A stretch of DNA of 64,000 bases. It comes from an uncultured Clostridia bacterium. GTDB lineage: Bacteria > Bacillota > Clostridia > TANB77 > CAG-508. Location of the stretch: NCBI GenBank assembly GCA_934133005.1, contig CAKPAI010000001.1:62001-126000 (forward strand), read 5' to 3'. Positions 50,109-57,368 of this stretch are shown one piece after another. Each line of letters begins with the position of its first letter. Positions within the stretch are counted from its first letter, which is position 1. The position numbers were made by a program, and so were the translations under genes. The notes beneath the pieces were generated by a model that saw only the letters and a program-made list of their open reading frames with translations, was not told the origin of the DNA and ran no database searches.

Positions 50109-51456
50109 TAACAGGTTTTACTGTTATTAAAATAAATACCGCAATAATCATTAGTATTAAATATTTTCCTTTACCGCTTGCTGATGATTCAAATATTTCA
50201 TTCTTATTCTCTTTTGAATTCATTTTTGTTTTTATTCTATTTAATGTTGTATAGAAATTATCATATAAATCAGATGAAGTAACAGATATTTTAGCATTAG
50301 AATTATCCATTGACATTTCCATAGCATCTTGGAAACTAATTTTTTCTCCTCGTATTTTAGATTCTTTAATAATTTTTTGTGCTTTTACCATATTTACAGA
50401 ACCAGTTATTCTACCTTTAAAAAGTCCATTAAAAAATAACCTTTCACATTCATTATTTCCATCATATTCTTTTATTTTTGTAATTCTAAAACCTTTAGAT
50501 TTCTTGAATATTCCTCGTTCTTCTGTTTCTTCAATTTTCAAGTAACCTTGATTAGCTAAATAAATAAGTAATGATATAATTCCTTTTGTATCTGCTGATC
50601 CATTATATAAAAATCCTACTTCTGCTGAGTTATATCCCTCTGGCGGATAAAATTCTACTGTTTCAACTACTTGTTCATCTTTTCCATATTTTGCCCATAA
50701 TCTATCTGCAATTAAAACAAATATCGCACACAAAATTATAACAAATATAGAAAATATATCAATATTACTACTTGCTCCAACGAAATACCCTTCTGGTAGA
50801 GTAAGTCTCACAGTTAATGCTTGTCCAGCATTTAGTGTATTTATAATATTTCCTGTAATAATATTTCCATTTACACTATATATTACATTAGAACTATTAG
50901 TAGAACCTACATTTCCACTTGAAAAACCTAAAAGTGATTTATCAAAAGATTTAGGCATTGTTATAGAAAAAGATACATTACTTATACTTGTATCCCATTG
51001 TTCGCCAATTAAGTTAAAATATAATTCATCTGCATTTTTCAAAGGATCTTTTCCTATATTATACTTATATTTAATTGTATAACTATGTTTTCCTGTGAAT
51101 GTTTGATTGGTATTTCCAATTTTTATCACTTTATACCCATTTTCATTAGTAGTAGTATAATCTTCGCTTACATTAATATCTATTATTTGGGCTCTATTAT
51201 TTGATTTAGTTCCATCAGTTCTAGTGATTGAATTTTTTAAAGGAATTTTTCTATAGATTCCGTGCTTTGCCATATTAAAATATGCGGTGATATTTTCTGT
51301 TATGTCAAAAGTGTTATCTTCATTTACAATCATATTTATGTTATATGATTGTATGGTATATTCGCTTGTTGATATTACTCCTAATGATTGATTCGGTATT
51401 AGCAATATAAAACACATAATTATAACGAATATTCCACTCAAACTCTTTTGTTTCAT
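50005..51456 (-). CDS. DUF2207 membrane protein, N-terminal part (frameshifted at about 50061)
   Basis: Predicted membrane protein of unknown function with a signal peptide (residues about 8-26), an extracellular DUF2207 domain (YNINMIVNEDNTFDITENIT) and membrane helices near residues 230 and 435. It follows a LemA gene by one base, and LemA-DUF2207 is a frequent pair. The frame ends in an abnormal tail (PRNRIYHIDRKPYRCNKNA) because of an apparent one-base insertion. Confidence 0.75.
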   Translation of the reverse strand: MKQKSLSGIFVIIMCFILLIPNQSLGVISTSEYTIQSYNINMIVNEDNTFDITENITAYFNMAKHGIYRKIPLKNSITRTDGTKSNNRAQIIDINVSEDYTTTNENGYKVIKIGNTNQTFTGKHSYTIKYKYNIGKDPLKNADELYFNLIGEQWDTSISNVSFSITMPKSFDKSLLGFSSGNVGSTNSSNVIYSVNGNIITGNIINTLNAGQALTVRLTLPEGYFVGASSNIDIFSIFVIILCAIFVLIADRLWAKYGKDEQVVETVEFYPPEGYNSAEVGFLYNGSADTKGIISLLIYLANQGYLKIEETEERGIFKKSKGFRITKIKEYDGNNECERLFFNGLFKGRITGSVNMVKAQKIIKESKIRGEKISFQDAMEMSMDNSNAKISVTSSDLYDNFYTTLNRIKTKMNSKENKNEIFESSASGKGKYLILMIIAVFILITVKPVIEYGEVGTLLFALLFPRNRIYHIDRKPYRCNKNA

Positions 51457-51457
51457 A

Positions 51458-52000
51458 TTATAAATCCACCTTTACATTATTTTTTTCATTTGTGTTTACC
51501 TTAAACATATTGGCAGAATGAAATCCAAACAGATTAGCTACAATATTACTAGGAAACATTTGAATTTTATCATTAAAATTTCTTACAGTTCCATTGTAAT
51601 ATTTTCTACTATTTGCTATTTCATCTTCTATTTTAGTTAAATCATGACTTAATTCAATAAAGTTTTGATTAGCTTTTAAATCTGGATAATTTTCAGAAAT
51701 AGCCATAATTCTTGATAAGCCTTGAGTTAACTGTTCATTCATATTAATTTTCTTGTCCATTGACATAGTTTCATAAGCATTCGTTCTTAAAGCTGTAATT
51801 TTTTCAATCGTTTCTTTTTCATGTTTTGCATATCCTTTTACAACCTCAACTAGATTAGGGATTAAGTCCCATCTTTTTTTCAGATATACATCCATTGTTG
51901 AAAATGCTTCTTTTACAAGATTGTTCGACTTTATTAATCCATTATATGTTACAAGAACATATAATAATATTATTAATCCAATAATTATATATAATGTCAT
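51458..52000 (-). CDS. lemA: LemA family protein
   Basis: A 180-residue protein with an N-terminal membrane anchor (residues 2-18, N-terminus outside) and the helical LemA domain: AFSTMDVYLKKRWDLIPNLV, followed by ISENYPDLKANQNF and the end FPSNIVANLFGF. Role unknown; it may organise or partner the DUF2207 protein encoded one base downstream. Confidence 0.93.
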   Translation of the reverse strand: MTLYIIIGLIILLYVLVTYNGLIKSNNLVKEAFSTMDVYLKKRWDLIPNLVEVVKGYAKHEKETIEKITALRTNAYETMSMDKKINMNEQLTQGLSRIMAISENYPDLKANQNFIELSHDLTKIEDEIANSRKYYNGTVRNFNDKIQMFPSNIVANLFGFHSANMFKVNTNEKNNVKVDL

Positions 52001-52011
52001 TGTAAATTCTC

Positions 52012-53274
52012 CTATTTAATATCTTTATATTTTTTCATCTTTATTCCAAATATTACCAATAAGATAAAATTAAATGTCATTATTATATAGATAGCATTAC
52101 TTACACCTGTTTTAGGTAAAGTACTTTTTGAAATTGTGTTATCTTTAGATGTGCTACTAGTTTGTTGTGCTGTCTGTGGTTTTTGTGTTTGTTCTTGCTG
52201 TTGCCCAGCTGAATCATTTTCACTAGGCTTATTATTTGTAGTTGTAGTATTTATTTTTAATGTTATTGTATCTAAAGTCTTATTTTCTGTATTTTCTTCT
52301 ACAGTAATATAAAACGATTTTTTTGTTTCTCCCACATAAATATATCCATTAGCTTTTCCAACTCTTGTTCCAGTAATTTCCACACAATTTTCATTTACCT
52401 CTTTATAATCATAGCCAGAACCAGAAATTTCGTGACCTGTAATTTTCTCTGTTGCTTCAAATCTACATTTTTGCCCAACTTTTAATTCAATTGAATAATC
52501 AGCATTATCCTTTGTAATATCCTTATTTAAAAAAGATTCACCTATTTGGTTAGCATATCCTTTTATTTTTGAAAAGTCTGCATCAACATTTACAGTTAAT
52601 GATGATACTAATTTGCAAGAAGTCTCAGTTACATCTTTTCTTTCAGTAACCAATTCATAAGAATTAATACCACTTGTCGTATCTGCTATTGTTTGTTTAT
52701 CTTTGTATGTAGCATTTACATATTCCATTACTTTTTCGCCAAACTCAGAAGCATATATAGTTTTTGTATCACTTTCATCTCTATCTATTGTAACACCATC
52801 TGACATATTAGTATCATCAATAATTACATATGAATTTTCACTTGACCAAGAGCCATTAAAAGCATTTCCTAAATATGACATAAAAAAATATGCATTTGCA
52901 TCTTCAAACTCTACACCTTGAATTTTTGCCACCGCAATATAACCAATCATAGGTAAAATTAAATTATCTGTTTGAGCTTTAAAATCTTTATAGCTCATAC
53001 CTTTCTCAATAGGAATTTCTAAAGTAAATTTTGGTTTTTCTGCTAAGTTATAATTTAGAGTATAACTTTTTCCATCAACTGCTATTGTGATGATATTATC
53101 AGATACAGTAATTTTATAATTATTTTCATTTGCACCTGACGAAACAAATTCTTGTAAAGACGCATTAAGATTTTCTTTTGTTACAGTTATAGCCGTAGCA
53201 TAACAATTAATAAACAAACTATTCAATAATAAAATATTTAATATTAATAGTGTTATTTTTCTTATTTTTTGCAT
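52012..53274 (-). CDS. LPXTG cell-wall-anchored surface protein
   Basis: A 420-residue secreted protein. It has a signal peptide (residues about 7-27), a novel extracellular region, a Gln/Thr/Ser-rich spacer (residues about 340-385) and a sortase signal: LPKTG, a hydrophobic segment and the positively charged end KMKKYKDIK. I do not recognise the ectodomain. It is 12 bases upstream of lemA, so LPXTG-LemA-DUF2207 form one surface operon. Confidence 0.82.
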   Translation of the reverse strand: MQKIRKITLLILNILLLNSLFINCYATAITVTKENLNASLQEFVSSGANENNYKITVSDNIITIAVDGKSYTLNYNLAEKPKFTLEIPIEKGMSYKDFKAQTDNLILPMIGYIAVAKIQGVEFEDANAYFFMSYLGNAFNGSWSSENSYVIIDDTNMSDGVTIDRDESDTKTIYASEFGEKVMEYVNATYKDKQTIADTTSGINSYELVTERKDVTETSCKLVSSLTVNVDADFSKIKGYANQIGESFLNKDITKDNADYSIELKVGQKCRFEATEKITGHEISGSGYDYKEVNENCVEITGTRVGKANGYIYVGETKKSFYITVEENTENKTLDTITLKINTTTTNNKPSENDSAGQQQEQTQKPQTAQQTSSTSKDNTISKSTLPKTGVSNAIYIIMTFNFILLVIFGIKMKKYKDIK

Positions 53275-53406
53275 CTTTACACCCCCTCTCTTTTGTTTGA
53301 ATAATTATTATATTTTTTATAATAACATATTTCGATTTTTTTATCAATAATTTTTAAAATTATTTAGATCAAACTTAATAAGACAAAATTATGCAAAAAC
53401 TACTTT

Positions 53407-53893
53407 TTACTTGATTGAATATGAACTTCCATCTTCACTTAAAATTAATGTTACTGATGAGTTTAAACAAACAACCGGTCGAATACCAACGCTATTATAT
53501 ATTCCACTCGTATATAAATCTTCTCTTTCTCCTGATACATATTTGTTAAAATTTTTACTATCACTCGGAGCTGCAACCCAATAACTTACTCCATTATTAT
53601 ATATAGAATTCTTAACCAGTTTCATTTCATTATACATTTTATAACCAGTATCACTTTGTGATATTTCAATATTTTTATCGTAATATTTATTATATGATTT
53701 TATAATCATTTCCAATGTAGGTGCCCCAATTACCCAAGCAGCTCTTTTGCCCTATTTATTCCATTTTGTCCTACTACTAAGTTTATTGATGCTCTTGCTA
53801 AAATTAAAAGTACTACTAAGTCAACTAATGTTATACCGTGATTTTCTTTAATATGTCAGTGTGTACAGCCTCAAGGCTTTCATAGTATTTCAT
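53407..53893 (-). pseudogene. Decayed pilin-like gene with DUF6273-like end
   Basis: The 5' part (ATG near 53893, then ITLVDLVV...LVVGQNGINRAKE) is a degraded prepilin N-terminus with missing bases and an early stop. Most of the middle is deleted. The 3' part (53407-53715, 102 codons) keeps VSYWVAAPSD, GIRPVVCLNSSVTL and the end LSEDGSSYSIK. Its 5' leader matches that of the gene at 53924-55257. Confidence 0.65.
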
Positions 53894-53923
53894 TATTATT
53901 TTTCTTCTTTGCTTTTTTATCAT

Positions 53924-55162
53924 TTATTTTAAAAATAATGTTGCTCGAAAACCAGTATCATTATTTATTATTTGAATATATGTTGCATCCCATCTATTTC
54001 CTGCTGCTCCCAAAAATAAGCCAGAACTTCCTCCTCTAAATATTACATTATCATCAACTCCAATATTTAGTTCAGTTGTATATTCTACTACATTTCCTCC
54101 CATATCAAATATATTACTTTTAGCTCCTGTTTGCCCTGTGAGTAATTTCTTTCCTACTCCAGCTTCCTTTATTACATATCCATTACTATCCACCACTTGT
54201 TGATTAATCCAATTTTCATTGAATCCATTTATTGACGTTGCATAATTTGTCGCCCCATTGTTCATTATAAAATTTATTGCTGTATCCCATGCATAACTTG
54301 AGCAAAGATATGTTGTTGCACTAGTTCCGTCTCCGATTTCTTTTGACAAGGAATATGCAGAAGACCATGTTTGCTTGCTACATACTTCTTTATTACTCTT
54401 AATAACTACTTTTTCATCTTCAACACCAACTTCATATCTTCCTATATAGTAACCTCCATATTTCTTTACACTTGCAAACTCGCTGTTTATTTGTTTTACT
54501 ATCTCTTTTGATACTTCTTCATTTATTCCATTATCTGTATCTGTTTTTAAATATGTTACATTACTATCTGTTAGTGTTAATTCGTCCTTCCACGCTTCTG
54601 TTTCATTATCGTTTTCAACATTCCATCTTGTTCTTTGATACTGTAATTTATCACTTCCATCCATTGCACATGGTATCCATACATATTCATTTCCAGTCGA
54701 ATCTTCTTTTATTACTAGTCCCTTATCTACTAAGTTTTCTCCTTCTACTGTTGATACTGTAAAGCCTGTTGGTATTGGTGCTTTTTTACCATTTACATCT
54801 GTATAAACTGTACAATCTGTTGTTTCATTTTCACTAAAATCTTGACTACATATTTCTGATAATTTTATTTCATAATTTCCATACTCGGCTTTTGTTTTCA
54901 AAACTGTATCTGATTTCAAGTAATAACTTTCTGGCACATTTTCAAAATATCTATCTAATACATCCTTTAAGTTTGTATTTAGGAATTCCATAGTTTTTAC
55001 TTTCGTTTGCTCTGCTACAATTTCTGTTTGTACTTCATCTATTAAACTTGCTAACGTTGTATTCTTCGCTGCCTCTTTCGCTCTATTTATTAGTCCATTT
55101 TGTCCTACTACCAAATTTATTGTTACTCCTGCTAAAATTAAAAGCACTACTATCGTTACCAC
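53924..55162 (-). CDS. Prepilin-like FGE-fold protein under a dinucleotide-repeat switch
   Basis: The open frame has a prepilin helix (LVALVVTIVVLLILAGVTIN), a helical stalk, an FGE/C-type-lectin-like domain (NEYVWIPCAMDG; SNIFDMGGNVVEYT; FRGGSSG; GFRATLFLK). The true start is not at 55162 (a GTG inside the signal helix). The AAAGGAG site and ATG lie at 55257, followed by a GT/AC tract. With the present 12 units both nearby ATGs (55257 and 55247) run into early stops, so the gene is OFF; 11 or 14 units, or 10 or 13 from the second ATG, would join the frames. Confidence 0.78.
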   Translation of the reverse strand: MVTIVVLLILAGVTINLVVGQNGLINRAKEAAKNTTLASLIDEVQTEIVAEQTKVKTMEFLNTNLKDVLDRYFENVPESYYLKSDTVLKTKAEYGNYEIKLSEICSQDFSENETTDCTVYTDVNGKKAPIPTGFTVSTVEGENLVDKGLVIKEDSTGNEYVWIPCAMDGSDKLQYQRTRWNVENDNETEAWKDELTLTDSNVTYLKTDTDNGINEEVSKEIVKQINSEFASVKKYGGYYIGRYEVGVEDEKVVIKSNKEVCSKQTWSSAYSLSKEIGDGTSATTYLCSSYAWDTAINFIMNNGATNYATSINGFNENWINQQVVDSNGYVIKEAGVGKKLLTGQTGAKSNIFDMGGNVVEYTTELNIGVDDNVIFRGGSSGLFLGAAGNRWDATYIQIINNDTGFRATLFLK

Positions 55163-55204
55163 TAAAGCAACTAACGTTATACCGTGATTTTCTTTAAGAT
55201 ATCG

Positions 55205-55228
55205 GTGTGTGTGTGTGTGTGTGTGTGT
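55205..55228. repeat. (GT)12 tract at the start of the pilin-like gene
   Basis: Twelve perfect GT units (AC on the coding strand) lie about 30 bases after the first ATG. The related decayed gene has only three units at the same place. Short tandem repeats at this position are classic slipped-strand phase switches. Confidence 0.92.
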
Positions 55229-55285
55229 ACAGCCTCAAGGCTTTCATAATTTTTCATTTTATTTTTCTCCTTTGCTTTTTATCAT

Positions 55286-55371
55286 TTATTTTAGAAATAA
55301 TGTTACTCGGAAGCCATAACGAGTACCATTATCACTAGTACCACCATCGCAACGATATCCGGGCAGGACCT
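55286..55371 (-). pseudogene. Out-of-frame 3' end of the upstream pilin-like gene
   Basis: The DNA after the stop at 55372 still encodes GGYYGNKGPA and GYRCDGGTSDNGTRYGFRVT plus LFLK in shifted frames. Two single-base deletions (one C before each GGA) would restore a complete FGE-like ending. Confidence 0.65.
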
Positions 55372-56619
55372 TTATTTCCATAGTATCCTCCGACGTAATA
55401 CAATTGGATCTAATATCCCTGGATTTATCTCTGTTGTAAATTCTATTATATTTCCACCCATATCAAAAATATTGCTTTTAGCTGTCGTTTTTCCTGTTAG
55501 TAACCTTTCATTGTCTTCTTCTGATTTAATTATAATTCCATTATTGTTCGTTATACTCTTATTGCTCCAATTTTCATTAAATCCATCTATTGACTTTGCG
55601 TAATTCTTTGTTCCATTATTCATTATAAAGTTTACTGCTGTATCCCACGCATAGCTTGAACATAAATACGTTGTTGCACCGGTTCCTGCTCCTATTCCTT
55701 TTGCTAAATTATAAGCTTCTGTCCACCTTGTTGTATTTCCATTTACTGTTCCTGCATATGGTTCTTTATTTGCTTGCACTACTGCCTTGTAATTTTCTCC
55801 TATACCTGTTTCATATCTTCCTATATAGTAACCTCCATATTTCTTTACACTTGTAAACTCGCTGTTTATTTGATTTACTATCTCTTTTGATACTTCTTCA
55901 TTTATTCCATTATCTGTTTCTGTTTTTAAATATGTTACATTGCTATCTGTTAGTGTTAATTCATCTTTCCATGATTCTGTTCCATTATCCGTTTCAACAC
56001 CCCATCTTGTTCTTTGATACTGTAATTTATCGCTTCCATCCATTGAGCATGGTATCCATACATATTCATTTCCAGTCGAATCTTCTCTTATTACTAGACC
56101 TTTATCAACTAAGTTCTCTCCTTCTACTGTTGACACGGTAAAGCCTGTTGGCACTGGTGCTTTATTTCCATTTCTATCTGTATATGTTGTACAATCTGTT
56201 GTTTCATTTTCACTAAAATCTTGACTACATATTTCTGATAATTTTATTTCATAATTTCCATACTCGGCTTTTGTTTTCAAAACTGTATCTGATTTCAAGT
56301 AATAACTTTCTGGCACATTTTCAAAATATCTATCTAATACATCCTTTAAGTTTGTATTTAGGAATTCCATAGTTTTTACTTTCGTTTGCTCTGCTACAAT
56401 TTCTGTTTGTACTTCATCTATTAAACTTGCTAACGTTGTATTCTTCGCTGCTTCTTTCGCTCTATTTATTAGTCCATTTTGTCCTACCACTAAATTTATT
56501 GATACTCCTGCTAAAATTAAAAGTACAACAATTGTTACAACAAGCGCAACTAACGTTATACCTGAATTTTTCTTATTCATCTCACTATATATAGTTTTTA
56601 TTCTATTTGCTTCTCTCAT
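55372..56619 (-). CDS. Prepilin-like FGE-fold protein, 3' end frameshifted
   Basis: A 415-residue frame with a prepilin N-terminus (NSGITLVALVVTIVVLLILA, cleavage expected after the Gly), a stalk and an FGE/C-type-lectin-like domain, closely related to the gene at 53924 over its first 300 residues. The end (VLRRRILWK) is abnormal because of an apparent insertion; see 55286-55371. The ribosome site AAAGGAG precedes the ATG. The downstream relative shares the stalk almost exactly, so the pair arose by tandem duplication. Confidence 0.75.
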   Translation of the reverse strand: MREANRIKTIYSEMNKKNSGITLVALVVTIVVLLILAGVSINLVVGQNGLINRAKEAAKNTTLASLIDEVQTEIVAEQTKVKTMEFLNTNLKDVLDRYFENVPESYYLKSDTVLKTKAEYGNYEIKLSEICSQDFSENETTDCTTYTDRNGNKAPVPTGFTVSTVEGENLVDKGLVIREDSTGNEYVWIPCSMDGSDKLQYQRTRWGVETDNGTESWKDELTLTDSNVTYLKTETDNGINEEVSKEIVNQINSEFTSVKKYGGYYIGRYETGIGENYKAVVQANKEPYAGTVNGNTTRWTEAYNLAKGIGAGTGATTYLCSSYAWDTAVNFIMNNGTKNYAKSIDGFNENWSNKSITNNNGIIIKSEEDNERLLTGKTTAKSNIFDMGGNIIEFTTEINPGILDPIVLRRRILWK

Positions 56620-56811
56620 TTTTTTCTCCTTTTCTTTTGCTATTTATTATTTATCGCTACGTATCTTTTTATAACTATTTTTACAAAAATATTTTATCAT
56701 AACAAATTTATTTTTGCAATACATTTTATCTTGCATTTTTATAATATATTATTTTTAATAATACTACTGTATAATTTTACCAAAAGAACAAAAAAGAAGG
56801 AGGAGACCATT

Positions 56812-57009
56812 ATGGGATTCCATGTAAAGCCACAATCAAGTAAATCAGAACCAAGTCTAAATAAAACACTTCGTTTAAAAGAATCTATGATAAATGAATT
56901 GCAAGATTTAGCCAATAAAAAAGATGTTTCATTTAATTATTTAGTAAGTCAAATGCTACAATACTGCTTAGATAATCTAGATGATGACTCTACAGGAAAT
57001 GCTTCATAA
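56812..57009 (+). CDS. Ribbon-helix-helix (CopG/Arc-type) small protein
   Basis: A 65-residue protein with an RHH fold: a beta strand (NKTLRLKES) and two helices (MINELQDLANKKDVSFNYLV; SQMLQYCLDNL). AGGAGGAG precedes the ATG at 56812. It could be a DNA-binding regulator or an antitoxin, but no toxin gene is next to it. Confidence 0.8.
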   Translation: MGFHVKPQSSKSEPSLNKTLRLKESMINELQDLANKKDVSFNYLVSQMLQYCLDNLDDDSTGNAS

Positions 57010-57018
57010 GAGGCATTT
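56995..57018 (+). terminator. Terminator of the RHH gene
   Basis: AAATGC and GCATTT pair across the stop codon, with a T run after. Confidence 0.55.
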
Positions 57019-57309
57019 TTATTTTCTTGTATTTACTATTTCTAATATATCCGCAATATATTTACTAATTACAGGAATATTTAACGTTATTATTCTTTGT
57101 GCTGTATATATTAAAATTGCAGTAATTATTGAAATTCCTATGCCAATTCCAATACCTTTTATTAAACCAGATGCAAAATTTCTCACTAATAATTTTTTAG
57201 GATTTCCTAAAAGTTCCATAGCTTCTATCAATTGATTATTTTCTAATTTCTTATTTAAGTTTCTTACCTCTTTAAAAATTTTCTTTTCTATTTCTAATTT
57301 TTTATGCAC
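57019..57309 (-). CDS. DUF5665 small membrane protein
   Basis: A 96-residue protein with one long hydrophobic segment (GIGIGIGISIITAILIYTAQ) after the motif NFASGLIKGIG, matching DUF5665. Start is GTG at 57309 with AGTGAGG ten bases upstream, overlapping the terminator of the UPF0182 gene. Function unknown. Confidence 0.75.
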   Translation of the reverse strand: MHKKLEIEKKIFKEVRNLNKKLENNQLIEAMELLGNPKKLLVRNFASGLIKGIGIGIGISIITAILIYTAQRIITLNIPVISKYIADILEIVNTRK

Positions 57310-57352
57310 AAAAAAACGACCTCACTATTTTTAATTAGTTTAGCCGTTTTTT
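57308..57352 (-). terminator. Probable terminator of the UPF0182 gene
   Basis: AAAAAACG pairs with CGTTTTTT across a roughly 28-base loop, with T run on the minus strand. It is weak for an intrinsic terminator. Confidence 0.45.
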
Positions 57353-57368
57353 ATTTATTTTATTCTAT

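Noticed and set aside
53924..56619. DGR variable regions in the two shorter pilin-like genes
   Set aside because: Their ends are lectin-like, but the two differ too much to show A-specific substitution and one is A/T-rich throughout. They may be targets but the sequence does not show it.
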